A stretch of DNA of 64,000 bases from Jaapia argillacea MUCL 33604 (lineage: Eukaryota > Basidiomycota > Agaricomycetes > Jaapiales > Jaapiaceae), in the NCBI GenBank assembly GCA_000697665.1, contig KL197731.1:508810-572809 (forward strand). The letters are read 5' to 3'. Made by a program: the position numbers and the translations under genes. The notes under the pieces were generated by a model. That model made no database searches, was not told the origin of the DNA, and was given only the letters and a program-made list of their open reading frames with translations. How positions within the stretch are numbered: position 1 is the first letter of the stretch; every line of letters begins with the position of its first letter. Shown one piece after another: positions 34,690-47,261 of the stretch.

Positions 34690-34999
34690 ATGTTATGGTC
34701 TCAGTGATTGTTGTTAACTACAATTCTAGTCCTTCACCCTGGCCTCAAACTGGATTATTTCCATCAACAGAGCTGGGATGCTAACTGGATCCAAACTGTT
34801 GAGGACCTCATTCCAGAGGATACAGGACTGTATATGAGGGCAAGACTAGCACTGATGTTGAAGCTGAGGAACTCAGAGATTCAATGGAGGTATGACAATC
34901 AACTTCATTGTCTGGCTTTGCTGAGGCCTTTTCAATAGATTTGCAATGACAACAACTCCAGAGACTTTGCAACAGTTGTGTTGGCAGGCAAGGTACCAT
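34690..34999 (+). pseudogene. hAT-type transposase fragment
   Basis: The plus-strand frame 34708-34938 reads VLHPGLKLDYFHQQSWDANW followed by IQTVEDLI. In hAT transposases a block of the form LHPxxKLxYFxxxxWxxxWI precedes the C-terminal dimerisation region. The fragment ends where repeat R copy 1 is inserted (35000). On the far side of R (38737-38773) a short piece reads NKLDDEYFSPP, reminiscent of the segment that follows in hAT proteins. No ends or target duplication of the hAT element are visible. It is a fragment, not active. Confidence 0.5.
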
Positions 35000-37900
35000 T
35001 GTGGGATACCTGGGGTACATAAGTTCCAAGTGAGGGATAGTTGTTTGTCTTCAATGGAAATCAAAGGACAGGAGGGATCAGTGCTTCTGGATGTGGGAAT
35101 GTGTGTGATAGACTTGATAAGGTTCAATAAGTGATGTGTTCAATAAATGGAACACAAGGGAAACTCAACTAGACACAGCAATAGTGGAGGAGCAGTCCCA
35201 AGGGGAGGATGGGCTATGGCAAGTACTTGTTTGAGTGTCCAAAACATTGGGAATCAGGTCAGACTATTTGGAAATCAGAGGATGTGAGACGACAAAACCA
35301 ACTGTAAGACATGCAACAAAAACAAGAGAAAAATGAAGAAATTGAATCAAAACAAACTAAAACTAATATTTTGGGATAGGAATAAAAGGAAAACACTAGT
35401 TGGAACAAAATAAGATTGGAACAAATTGAAAGAAAGTGTTGAAATAGAACCTGAAGGTCAGGAAACATCAACACAAGTTGAAGGAAAGAAAAGCCAAAAA
35501 TCATGAAGACAAAATGAAGTTAGTTCTGAAACAGTCAGATTCTAAGGGGAAACTAGAGATTGACACAAGGAAAAGCTTAGATTGAGAGTGTGAGGGTGAG
35601 CAACATCCAAGAGAGACTCAAGATGAAGGAGATCACAAAAGGTTGTTATTGGGAAAGTAGCTATAAAAGAGGATAGGAGAAAGAGAAGGGTAAATTCAGG
35701 ACAACTTGGGACAACATGGGTGATTCAAGTGAAGGATTGCACAACGAAAGAGCCAAAACATTGACAGTACAAAAAACAGTTCACATTTTTTTTACAAACC
35801 AAATATGGGAACTCTTCCAACAAAAATGCAAACCACCTCCCCAGAAATGCACACAGTGTGATTTTTCAAATGTGAACCTCTGAGGCTTCATGAATAACCC
35901 AAAATGCAAGCCACCTTTCTGGATTGTGACATGCTCTAACACGGCTTGTTGGTCCTCTGGTGGACCTAAGGAGGACCAACCTCTCTTGCCCTCAAACCAC
36001 CATCTGTTCATCCCCCATGCTGGCCCCCACAATCACCACAACATCAACATGTAATGGAAAAATTGCAGTGATAGCCACTGATACCAATGCCAGTGCTGCA
36101 ATGCCCTCAGGCATCAGCCACAGAAGGTTTGGTAAGTAACCCACTGTTTGAGATGCCAAAACAGATGCTCTATCCTGCCCATGTCCTCACCCACAACATG
36201 TTGATGCCCCACTCCTGTTACATGTGTCTTCAGAAATTTATTGGGATCACCAGCACCAACAGCCTCCCACAGCAACAGTTCAGGATCTCTAGCCATGGAC
36301 CTCACTTATATGGCCCTTACCACCAATGTCTGTTCCCTCAATACCCAGCTGCACGGACTTGCCCACACCCACAATTTGTACACTCAACATTCATCTGAAC
36401 TCACCAGTCTTGACCTCCAGCTTTGACAACCAACAACTCTGTCTACCCACACCAACTCATCAACTTTCCAGTTACTGAAGAGATGTAGGTGGATAGCAGC
36501 AACTCACCTTCACCATCAAGGTTTTCTCACCAACATCTTTGTTGCCTGTGATGCACAATCATTTCTGGCCTTAGCAAATGTGAGGTGAGGTTGTTCAAGA
36601 ACAGGGTGGCTGTTTTCCTTCATTGGCAGCGGAATAGGGAAGTGTTGGAGCTAATGGTCCCTGGTGAGTTTTCTCCCCCAATTCCCCTCCATCTCTTGTA
36701 GAAATCTATTCACATAGAGAATAATGAATGGTATTTATCCATCCAAAAGTGCTCTGCTGGTCCAACCAGATCCCTTGCAGATGTCAGTGTTCTTGCCCAT
36801 CTCTGTTGATATCAGGCATGCATATATTCAAGTAAATGACATACATAACAATTGTTTGTGTTTCTGCATACCTCCAAATACATATACTGTATATCCCATC
36901 ACTGGCAAACCACTAACCCTAATCCACTAAAGAGTGACAGAAAGACTAAACAAAGGGGTATTGGGTCAGGCAGAGGCTAGTGAAGGTATTTAGTCAGTGA
37001 AGGACAACAATGTCTGAGGAACAATACATACTTCATACACAACCAAGCCCAGCTTGGGGGGCAAGTTTCTGTATTGTCATGAAGTCACAGTGAGCTGACA
37101 CAGAGCATGAAATGGGAGCACTCACTTGAGCAAAAATCCTCATATGGCATGCTTGCAACTGCATCGATCTATAGCAACTGAATGACCGTGTCATTCATCT
37201 CCATTTGGTGTTCAATCAAATCAGGGGTGCTGACAGATGACAACATAACAGTAATGAAGGCGATAAGAATGGGAACATAGCTAGATTGGCCCACCACAAG
37301 GAGCTGTGTTGCTGTGGGGATCAACAATGGGGATGGATGTAATGTAGCATTCATTTGGGTTGGGGTCAGAGGATAGTGGTCAATGACAAGGATGGAGGCA
37401 ATGGCACCTTTGTTGCAGCTGTGGTTGGTGGCAGAAACAGTGGTCTTTGGTTGGTCTTCCATGGACTGAATCAAGAGACGTTATGGACATCACAAGTCTC
37501 TGCCACAATGCCACAGAGGTTCACATTTTGGGAGGACAACAATTGAAAAGTATTGACACAGCAAAATATTGGTGTTTGAGGCTGTTGATAGTTCACATTC
37601 TTAGGTTTGCATTCTTGGTTTGCATTCTTGGTTTGCATCTAAGGTTCGTATTCAGAATGCAAAACAAAAATTTCTACTGTCAATGTCCTCAAAAGAGCAG
37701 GACAAGTCAAAAGTCAAGAAACTGAGGTAAAACATACTAAGTATCCTTGGAAGCGATTGAAGTCCTAGCAAAGGTGTATTCAACCAAAAGGGGAAGTGCA
37801 CAGAAGCCTCAGAAGGAGCAGGATCTACAGTAGTCAATCTCAGAAACCTAAAGTGAGTGTCTTCCTGATTGAGGACTTGGTCCAAGAGCACAGACATGAA

Positions 37901-38732
37901 GTGGAGAAGTTGGCAAGTGATAAATGTGCAGAGTGATGTGAGTGATTTGTAAATCCTGGAATATTGGACTGTAGAAATGTGTTGTGGCAGTGTATCAGAA
38001 CTCAGAACATGGAGACAAAGAGATTCCCAATAAGATTGCCAAGGACCCTGAGGCGTGCAAGGTTGTAAGTCTGAAATGGTGAAGAGGGAGCTTTGAGTTG
38101 TATTCCAATGCTTTGGACATCTAGGAATGTCTGCATTGGGTGTATTGGAATTGTATTGTTGGGTCAAATGTGGTCCTAATGGTAGAACATCAGAATTCCC
38201 AATACTGCGTCATTTAGAGATGAAATCATGGACAACTAGTCTTGAGTCAAATTCTGATGTTTTGGACTCCTAGGAATGCAGAAATTGGGTGCATCGAAAT
38301 TGTATTGTCAGATCAAATATGGTCCTTACTTGATAACATCAGAAATTCCGATACTGAGCAATGTGGAGGCAAAATAGTGGACATCTGGTCTGGGGAGGAA
38401 TCTCAGAGTTGGAGTGGATAGGAAATTCCAAATTTGCTTGGGATACAACTAATTTGGTAGGAGGATTGGGTGTAACTTTGGGCAATTGCATATTTCCCAG
38501 TTCCAGACAACAAGGGAGCCAATTACTGGACATCAAGTTTCACTTGAGATGGAACTGTATGTTGGGTGCTTGTCAGGAGTGAGGAAATGGGATGTAGTGC
38601 CTGAAATTGTATGAAACTATCAATTTCGACTCAATATGAGGAGAGGTGATGCTGTCTGCTCAATTTGATGGAGATATGGTTGAAGTAGTAGGATGGTGTG
38701 ATTCTGTGCATAGGCAGATTGGGTTCTCCACA
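35000..38732 (+). mobile_element. Repeat R, copy 1 (TG...CA, 4-base target duplication)
   Basis: Starts TGTGGGATAC and ends TTCTCCACA, flanked by CCAT on both sides (34996-34999 and 38733-38736). Without the TIR element inside it (35753-37697) it is about 1.79 kb. It matches R copy 2 along its length: 35000-35744 with 39617-40400, and 37698-38732 with 40410-41287. There is no coding capacity. Ends and target duplication suggest a solo LTR of a long-LTR family, or a large non-autonomous relative. Confidence 0.75.
35753..37689. mobile_element. TIR DNA transposon-like insertion inside R copy 1
   Basis: 1937 bases flanked by an 8-base near-identical duplication (CGAAAGAG at 35745-35752, CAAAAGAG at 37690-37697). 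R copy 2 runs straight through this point. The ends carry ACATTGACAGTA in inverted orientation, a few bases in from each border. Subterminal repeats AATGCAAACC occur near 35825 and, degenerate, near 35900 on the left, and inverted (GGTTTGCAT) three times near 37603, 37618 and 37628 on the right. Eight-base duplications with subterminal repeats are known from hAT and Zisupton/KDZ elements. The interior has only short, unrecognised frames (36087-36426), so it is probably non-autonomous. Confidence 0.6.
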
Positions 38733-39077
38733 CCATCATGCAACAAACTTGATGATGAATACTTTAGCCCCCCTGTTATGGAACTGTTTCAAGTAAATAG
38801 ACTAAGTACAAGATGTAGTAGATACTACAATGGGCAATAGAATGATTATCTGAGTCAACAGATAATAGTAGTGCTAACCCTAGATAGCACAATGGAGGAC
38901 TTATTCCAAGTGAGTAGAGTGAGCATAGGAATAAATCTTCGATTTTTGGAGATTTTAGCAAAATTCTGAATTGCGAGAACTAACAAGATAGAACAGACTT
39001 CACAAACTTACCAAAACAATTACTAGAACTGCCAAAAGATACTCCAACATCTGAGAGATATCTAACATGTATGCTAG

Positions 39078-41287
39078 TGTGTGTAACAGCTAGGTGAGAC
39101 CAGCTACATTATATTGGGAGTATTTGAGTGACATCCAGTGGCTGGCGAGCCTCAAGCTGGGACTGAGATGTGAATCCCTCTACAGGGAACCCTGCAGTTG
39201 AACACAAAGGAACTGTGCTGCCAGGTGCTACTCGTAAGTAGCTCCCTTGGCTATCTGAAAGCTAGGCACAGCTGCAAGAGCAGCTGTCATGTGTCAAAGA
39301 GGTGTCCACAATGCAACCAAAGGTCGCTCTTGATTCCAGAAGTCTGAAGAGTCTCGTAAATCAACCCTCTCATAGAGGTTGAGTTCCAAGGAATGCTGGT
39401 GATCAAAGGACCAGCTAGATATGAGTAAAGGTCGCCTGATTCATGCAATCAACGCACTCAGTAAAGAGGCTCAATTCGTGAAGTAGGCAGTAATAGATGA
39501 TTATTCAAAAGATAAAACTACAAGAATACACAAAGTCAATTCAAACTCTGCTTGCAAGTTCCCACACTCAGTCCAGGGCAATACTGGAGAGTATTCCCAG
39601 TAAATACCTGTTACAGTGTGGGGTACACAGGGTGCATAAGTTCCAAGTGAGGGGTAGTTGTTTGTCTTCAATGGAAATAAAAGAACAGAAGGGATCAGTG
39701 TTTCAGGATGTGGGAATGTGTGGGACAGACTTGGTAAGGTCCAAAAGGAATGTGTCCAGTAAATGGAGCACAAGGGAAACTTGACTCGACACAGCGGTAG
39801 TGGAGGAGCAATCCCAAGAGAATGATGCACTATGGCAGGTACTTGTGTGAGTGTCCAAAATGCTGGGAATTGGGTCAGAATACTCAGAATCTAAGGGTAC
39901 AATATGACAAAACTAACTGTAGGACGTGTGACAGAAACTAATGAAAACAAAAGAAAGCAAAGAGATCTGAATCAAAACAAACTGAAACTAAGACATCAGA
40001 ATAGAAACAGAAGGGAAACACTAATCAGAACAAGATAAGATTGGATTGAATTGAAAGAAAGTGTTGGAATAGAACATGAAGGTCAGGAAACATCAACACA
40101 AGTCAAAAGTAAGAACAGTCAAAAATCATGAAAACAAAGGGAGTCAGTTCTGAAATAGTTAGATTCCAAGGGGACACTAGGGAGTGACACAAGGACAAGC
40201 TTAGATTGAGAGCACGAAGGTAAGCAACATCCGAGAGCAACTCAAGACAAGGGAGATCAAAAGGTTGTTATTGGGAAAGTAGCTACAGACCAGTTTTCAT
40301 ACCTAAGTACACAAGGTAGCTACAGAAGAGGAAAGGACAAGGGAAGGGGTGAATTTGGGACAACATGAGGGTGATTCAAGTGAGAGAGTGCATAACAAAA
40401 GCAGGGGACAAGTGAAAAGTCAAGTAACTGAGGTAAAACATACTGAGTATCCTCCAAAGCAAGCAAAGTCCTAGTGAAGGAGTATCAGACCAAAAGGGGA
40501 AGTGCACAGAAGCTTCAGAAGGAGCAGGATCTGCAGTAGTCAATCTCAGAAACCTAAAGCAAGTATCTTCCTGATCGAGGACTCAATCCAAGAGCACAAA
40601 CATGAGGCAGAGAAGTTGAGAAGTGATGGAGGTGGAAAGTGATGTAAGTGTTTTGTAAATCTGGAGTATCGGACCATAGGAATGTGTTGTGGCAGTGTAT
40701 TGGGACTCGGAACGTTGAGACAAAGAGCTTCCTGATAAGATTGTTGGGTTTCCTGAGATGTGCAAAGTCATAAGTCCAAAATGGTGAAGGAGGAGGTTTG
40801 AGTCAATTCCGATGTTTCAGACTCCTAGAATCATTTGCATCAGATGCATCGCAGTTGTATCGTCGGGTTAAATACAGTCCTGATTGTAGAACATTGGAAT
40901 TCCTGATACTGAGTGACATGGAGATGGAATGGTGGACAACTGGTTTCAGGATGAATCTTGGAGTTGGAGCGGATAGGAAATTCTGACATCACCTGGAATA
41001 CAATCGATTCTGTAGGGAGATTGGGCATGCCTTCGGACAATTGGATATTTCAGAGTTCAGAATGACAAGGAAGTGAATTACTGGAAGTTGAGTTTCATTT
41101 GAGATGGGACTGAGTGTCATGTGCTTGTCAGGAATGAGGGAATAGGATGTAGAGTCTGGAATCATATGAAACTATTGGATTCAAACAGCTGTGAGGAGAG
41201 GGGGTGTCATACACTTGATTCGATGGAGTTATGGTCGAAATGGTCTGACGGTGCAATTCTGTGCATAGGCAGATTGGGTTCCCCACA
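39078..41287 (+). mobile_element. Repeat R, copy 2 (contains a solo LTR near its left end)
   Basis: 1671 bases after removal of the solo LTR at 39082-39615. It starts TGTG|GGGTACACAG (the first four bases lie at 39078-39081) and ends GGGTTCCCCACA. Flanks CTAG (39074-39077) and CCAG (41288-41291) are a 4-base target duplication with one transition. The empty site in S copy 1 reads CCAG once. Same orientation as copy 1, opposite to copy 3. Confidence 0.75.
39082..39615. mobile_element. Solo LTR, third family
   Basis: 534 bases with perfectly inverted 8-base ends TGTAACAG ... CTGTTACA, flanked by an exact 5-base duplication GTGTG (39077-39081 and 39616-39620). It sits four bases inside the left end of R copy 2. 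No other copy lies in this window and the parent family is unknown. Confidence 0.85.
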
Positions 41288-41725
41288 CCAGTACTATATG
41301 CACAGGCTAACACTCAGGACTCCCAGGATTCTGAACTAATCCTGTATGTAGTTAGTCAGGAATCACTTCTAGTTGGTTGAGCAAGGCATGCAGGCTACTC
41401 TCAGAGATCACATAAGGTGTTGGCAGTTGGTACACAGGTTGATTGGTATTCTACAGCTTGGTACAGGCAGGTATTTATATGTACTTGGGGCAGAAACTCA
41501 TAGAATGCTACAGACTGGAAAACCAGGTATAAGGACCAAGTAAGCAGCTAAAGTACAAGTAGGAACATTCTACACGAGTCCTAGAATGTTATGGAAGGAA
41601 AGGGAACAAATTCAGGCATGCAGTGCATCCCCAAGTGGCTTAGAGAGTGTGAGGCAGTGTCTTGTGGCACTTCAGCCATAGTTGCCATACTGAGCAAATG
41701 TTGCATGCTGCAACTTCTGTTTAAG

Positions 41726-42760
41726 GAGGTGAGTGGCTGAACCTTCCTTATATGGAAATGGGTGGCTAAGACATTCTCCTGGTCATTTGGGCACACTCAG
41801 ACTTAAATAGGGAGTGCCACATGACTTTTCATGACTTCCAATAACTTGCATCATCTTAGTATACTCCTGAGGTACCTGGATCTGAGTTCATAAGTCATGT
41901 GATCTTCTGTGAGGCGTACTAGAGCAAGTAAACATTGTTACAACTACTTTGAGTCAGACATTGGGTACTTTAGATAATTCTACACTTAAGGAACAATGGA
42001 TGAGCTGTACATAGTAGGTACTAATGTGCTCTAGTACCTAACACTTCCAGTTGAGTTAGCAAAGGACCCTTTGAATGGTGGTAGGACAATCACAAGGTAT
42101 ACCCTACTTTGCACTGTATGGCCCTTGACAATCTGAGTGTCCCTGATAAGTAATCTTGCTTATATTCTGCTGTATGGTTAACTGGGTGTTTCTCTAGCTA
42201 AATCAACTACTGTTGAGTGCATTCTTTCTAACGGCTGTCAACTCCTCCACTTTACTTGTAACTGTCTGTCTCCCTTGGCTATCAGGGCCTTAATATGTCT
42301 TGGCATGTGGGGACAATTTGATCTGCTATATATGTCCAATCTCCTTTCCACTGTCAAGACAAAGAAGAGGAAGAGGAATTCAGTGCTACCAGTAGAGGAA
42401 GAGAATCATATTGTCAAACTGAAATAATTTATGTAAAATGTTTCAGTATATAGCTTGGTATATATCATCTCAAACCCATGGTTTTCTCCATGGTTTGTTA
42501 ACCTGTGGGTTTTTCATGATACCACCAGTGTTTGCTGATGTGTTTTAACCCATACCCCTTAGGGGGTATGGTGTTGAAGGTGAAGGATATGGTCTATTCC
42601 AACAATACCTGCAGTGTCACCCAGGTCCAACCCTATCTATGAATACTCAATGTTGTCTTTCACAATGATTCACTGGAGCCAAATAACCCATTTTTTGAAT
42701 GTGAATCCATATATTAGGTATCCTTTCCATCTTCCCACAAAGTATGACAGAAAAAGTCTC
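41726..42760. other. Unassigned region
   Basis: AT-rich, no coding frame or known repeat. A local dyad CCATGGTTTTCTCCATGG lies at about 42478-42495, followed by a T-rich stretch. Nothing else could be supported. Confidence 0.3.
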
Positions 42761-42764
42761 TCAT

Positions 42765-43045
42765 GTGACATGGACAGGCCCTTGAGGGTCAGTCCCCACA
42801 TTGATTCTGATCAATGATGTGTTACCTACTTGCCCACCACATGAGGTCAACTTTTCAAAGTGACCTTTCAAATAATCTTGCAGGGGGTTTTGGGATGGGC
42901 AGTGTTATAGATAGTATAAAAGATGGAGAATATAAAATAAAGAACCAATCTTGACACTGCTGCACCACTGAAAGCAAGTGTATGGCACAGACAGGCCCTT
43001 GAGGGTCAGTCCTTACATCAATTCTGATCAATAGAGCATATTAGC
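42765..43045. repeat. Outlying copy of the 225-base tandem unit
   Basis: About 1.3 units of the repeat found at 46595-47660. GACAGGCCCTTGAGGGTCAG occurs twice about 220 bases apart, with TCAACTTTTCAAAGTGACC and GCAGGGGGTTTTGGGATGGG between them. Confidence 0.75.
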
Positions 43046-43867
43046 AACTGCCAAATTGCCAAAATTTAAGAGAAATTCTGTGCCACCTCAAGTAAAATCA
43101 GCTCCTTAGCTGTGATGCTCCACACATTCCTTTCTGGGATGACTGCTTCATTGAGGCACTCAAAGTTAACAACAAAGAGCTGGATAATTCTGTTTATTGG
43201 TGTTTCAGCACACACACAGGATGACCCCAGCTGATCTAAGGGCAGTGATGGTTGTTGGGTAAGTGCAATCAGTCTTTAAACAGTGGGTGTTGGGAGTTGC
43301 ATTGAGTTTGTGATGAGCTCCATCATGTGCCACCACCCCATCTAAGTGAAATTCTCATGCAAGTTAAGGGACACAAAACAGTGGCTGCTGATACAGTCTA
43401 ATGACATGTTACCTACTTGCTCACTGATGAATGTTGGTCAAGTAGGTTGTGACCAGGTTTTGTGTGATCCTCAGACAGGTGTCCAAGAAAGCTAGGAGGT
43501 TCAGGCTGTATCCACAGAGACAGGGGGTGAGTCTAGAGCAAGCTCAATACCAAGTAAGGCAGAGCACTGTTCCTAAAGAGGTAGAAGTTGATTAGTCAAT
43601 TCCCAAATACTGTTGTCTAGTAGACATAGCAATATGTCCAAGCAGTTGTAAGTGAAAGCGGACAGAGTGAAGCTTGAACTTGTGATGCAGAAGCGGCAGA
43701 GATAGAGTGATGTAAAGCAAGAGTGAAAGATAGGAAGCTAGTAGACTTGGTGAAGCTTTGCCAGGATAAGTCACTGAGGTTATAGGAATGATAGTCTGGT
43801 GTCCGATGGTCCACAATAACTGCTTCAGTGATATTGGAATGCTTAGGGAAAACAATAGTTATAAGTG
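43046..43867. other. Unassigned region
   Basis: Short frames only. A piece near 43390-43450 (ACATGTTACCTACTTGCTCA) echoes the 225-base unit. No gene was seen. Confidence 0.3.
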
Positions 43868-44040
43868 CTGTTTGTAGAAGGTGAAATGGTGTAAGCTCTA
43901 GCCATAGAAGGTGGAAAGGGTGAAGCACTGGTTGTAGAAGGTGAAACATGGTAAACTCTGGTTGAAGAAGGTGAAGAGGGTGAAGCGCTGGTTGTAGAAG
44001 ATGAAACAGTATAAGCTCTGGTCATAGAAAGAGAAGTTGT
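43868..44040. repeat. ~60-base minisatellite
   Basis: Three imperfect units built on GTTGTAGAAGGTGAAAC ... GTGAAGCGCTG. On the minus strand the units form an open Ser/Thr-rich repeat (SPSTTSASPFPP), which may be chance. Confidence 0.6.
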
Positions 44041-46594
44041 CACCTGAAGCAATCAAGGAGGATAACTAACAAAGGTCTCCCACAAAGAGAGGCCAGGGAC
44101 AAGTAATGGCAAGTGTTAAAACGATGATAAATGACAAAATGTGTGTGCAAAGGTTTCAAGCAGATGTAAATTCACATATGTTGAGCAAGGAGACGAGAAT
44201 TGAGCAGGGAGTCACCCCAAATAGCAGGTGAAGTCCAGAGAACTTGAGTGGGGTCAAAAAGCTGGATTTTTCCTGGAGTGAGCATCTAAGTATAAGTACA
44301 AAGAAAGCTCAGGTACTGAAGGGGCTGGCCAGGTCGATTCTATGAGAAAAGCAAGGCTGGAAGAACATAGGCTGAAGCCAGAGATAGGAAAAGACAAATA
44401 AAACATGGGGAGCATTAGAGGGAAGTCAAAGAAAGAGTGGAAACATATGAGAAGATAAGGATCAATGGAAAAACATAAGTCCAGACACTACAATAGGGTA
44501 ACGGCAGGTCAGCAAGTTGGGAGAGCACAGTATTGTTGAGTGATAGTAGGGATCAGTGACAGGAGTGCATTGTGGAAGATATGGCGATCAAAGGATTGGG
44601 ATACTTTGTGAGGGAAGTTGAAAGGGGCGAGGCATGAAGGTTCTTCAGTGAGGTCTAGAGTGTGTATGATGTTTCTGATCAAAGTGTTGTTGGATCATCG
44701 AGATGTAGAGATGAAGTGTTAGCAAGCATATGATGCATGGCCAGGGTTCTGATGTCTGCTGCACACATGTGTACTTGCCAAGGTTAGAATAAGTCACCAA
44801 GGTTGCAGTAAATTCACTGAGGTTATGATACATTGCCAAGGTTATGGTATGTTGTCAGTCAATGATAGATGTGGGAGGAAATGCAAAGAACAAACCCAAC
44901 CCCAAAACAAGATCACTCCGGATCAGACTTTGATCGGGATTTAGAGTTGAAGGGGCTCCGAGACTATGGGTCAAGGCTTAATATTGCTGATATCAGCGTG
45001 CCTCACTGCTTCTTTGATTGATTCTGAGCTTCTATCTTCAGATTATCGAAATTCTGTCTTATCTTCAACAGATGAGCTTCACAAAATGTCTTCAACACCA
45101 AATTGGTGTATCACAGGCTTGGTCAAACTGAAAATCACAGGGTAAAAGTTATTTAAATTTTGCTTGTGCTATCCTTTTATAGACTAGTCCAAGGCTGTAC
45201 AATAAATACAAATTCTAAATACTGGAAAAAGCGAATATATACAATGTCCAATCCCCTCTATTGGTCCATATGGGCTCTTGATGGGGGCTATGCCTATCCA
45301 TGTGGATTTCTATATGGTCCTGCAGAGCCTTCCCATAGCCTCACACAGCCCTGTGGCTGTACTACCCAGACCTTCCTGGACCAACACAGCCTCTCTCTTA
45401 CCAAACCATGCATATGCCTGCTCATGACATCATTGCTCAGTCTCTCAATGCTCAGATGTCTGGATGTGTGCTTCTTCCTGTGCTAACTTAGTGGAAATGA
45501 GTCTGACATTGACTTGAGTGCTGAATTCTCTCCCTTTGGACAGGGTATAAAATCAACAAAAATGGCAGTAAATACTCTAAATCCTCTCTCTTCCTGTGCT
45601 GGAGACCTAGAGCTGGCCAGCTCATTCTAGAGAGAGTGTAGGAATATATGATTGTTGATTTCAGGAGATCTTCCACATATAATAGTCAGATTGGCTGGGC
45701 TAGAGGGCTGATCCTGGAAGTTCAAGATGGTAGACTGATTCAACCTTCTCCTCATCAGTTCCTGAGGCAGTCTTTTCCCCAACCGGACACCCTTTACCAT
45801 TGCCATAAATTCCACAACACTACTGCACCCCAATTAGTCCTCCTTTCTCACTTCAGGGACAACTGAGGGCTCTAGGAAGTGTAAAAACAAGATCTGAGTA
45901 TCTCCAGTGCACTGTATCATTTGTATGAGCATTCTAGAGCTCCAGAATTCTTAGACTATAATGTCACTCTAGTAATGGGGGGGTGTGGGTTGACAATGAA
46001 AGGGGTTTCTCGCTCCTGTTTCCTAGATACCACTTGCAGTGCTTCTTGGTCTGATTATTCTGAGACAGGGACTGCTTATAGAGTGAATTGTGGCTAGTGA
46101 TTGACTGCATAGAAAAACAAAAACAAACCAAACCAAATTGCAACAGAAATTGGTACAACGAGTAGAATCAGGTGGGCAGACAAAGGTGAGGGATACAGAG
46201 ACGAAATGGAGGAGGGAGGAGGATGTGAAAATGATAAGCAAGAAGGAAAGAGGGGACTCAGATGTGACCACTGTCTGGATCTGACAACGTCACCGAGGTT
46301 ACAATAAGCCGCCAAGGTTTTGATAAGTTGCCAAGGTTTTGATGTCCAACTGTGTAAGTACACTCACCAATAATGTGCTGAGCAATAACCTGTTGAGTTG
46401 CCAAGTTGCGTGCATGTACATACACTCAACCTCACTGAAACATTGCCAAGTTAGGTGTGCACCTATGCTGAACCCCACCAAGTCATCACCGAGTTATATG
46501 CATGTCTGTACACCCATCCTCACCAAGTCCACTCTCCTTGACTCCTGCTCTCTCTCACTCTCACTCTTCTTTACCATATCTGTGGCTAGTCAAC
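44041..46594. other. Anonymous region with short CCAAGGTT repeats
   Basis: No gene could be supported over 2.5 kb. Two clusters of a ~20-base motif, CCAAGGTT(A/T)TGATA, occur at about 44775-44855 (four units) and 46288-46345 (three units). A few plus-strand frames (45160-45486, 45648-45866) have no recognisable domain or splice pattern. Confidence 0.4.
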
Positions 46595-47261
46595 AGACAA
46601 GCCATTCACCAAACAAGGTCAACTTTTCAAAGTGACCCCACCCCCTTTTGAATAATCTGGCAGGGGGTTTTGGGAAGAGCAGAAGTATATACTGAGTAAA
46701 AGAAAGTGAACATAAAAATATAGAACAGTCCTTGTACTTCTGCTCCACTGAAAGCAAGCTTATGGAATAGACTGGCCCTTCAGGGTCTGTTGCCACATCG
46801 ATTCTGATCAATGATGTGGTACTAGCTTGTTCACCGAACAAGGTCAACTTTTCAAAGTGACCCCACCCCCTTTCAAATGATCTCACAGGGGGTTTCGGGA
46901 TAGGCAGAAGTATATGCTGAGTAAAAGAAAGTGAACATAAAAATATAGAACAGTCCTCATACTTCTGCTCCACTGAAAGCAAGCTTATGGGATAGACAGG
47001 CCCTTTGGGGTCTGTTGCCATGTTGATTCTGATCAATGACATGGTACCAGCTTGCTCACCAAATGAGGTCAAGTTTTCAAAGTGACCCCACCCCCTTTCA
47101 AATGATCTTGCAGGAGGTTTTGGGATGGGCAGAAATAAGAACAGAGTAAAAGAAAGTGAACATAAAAATATAGAACAGTTCTCATACTTCTGCTCCACTG
47201 AAAGCAAGCTTATGGAATAGACAGGCCCTTCAGGGTCTGTCACCACATCGACTCTGATCAA
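46590..47261 (-). CDS. Possible repeat protein: three 75-residue units
   Basis: Because 225 is a multiple of three, a minus-strand frame stays open through three units of the array (223 codons). Each unit reads SLLSVEQKYEDCSIFLCSLS, then a short apolar stretch, PIPKPPARSFERGWGHFEKL, and ATDPEGPVY at the unit junction. The apolar stretch could be a membrane segment. There is no domain match I know and no clear upstream exon. An open frame in a young tandem repeat can be accidental, so confidence is low. Confidence 0.2.
   Translation of the reverse strand: MIRVDVVTDPEGPVYSISLLSVEQKYENCSIFLCSLSFTLFLFLPIPKPPARSFERGWGHFENLTSFGEQAGTMSLIRINMATDPKGPVYPISLLSVEQKYEDCSIFLCSLSFTQHILLPIPKPPVRSFERGWGHFEKLTLFGEQASTTSLIRIDVATDPEGPVYSISLLSVEQKYKDCSIFLCSLSFTQYILLLFPKPPARLFKRGWGHFEKLTLFGEWLVC

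Larger units (their letters stand above)
38774..41725 (-). mobile_element. LTR-like repeat S, copy 2, split by R copy 2
   Basis: Two parts on the minus strand, 41725-41292 and 39073-38774, match consecutive parts of S copy 1 (31971-32745). The S end here reads TTCCATAACA on the minus strand (TGTTATGGAAC at 38774). Its TATA-like element is TATTTATATGTAC near 41470 on the plus strand. It is interrupted by R copy 2 (39078-41287). Confidence 0.55.

Noticed and set aside
41347-41725. TGTAGTTAGTC at 41347 as a separate LTR start
   Set aside because: Comparison with 31971-32745 shows that similarity continues past this point up to the R insertion, so it is inside repeat S.
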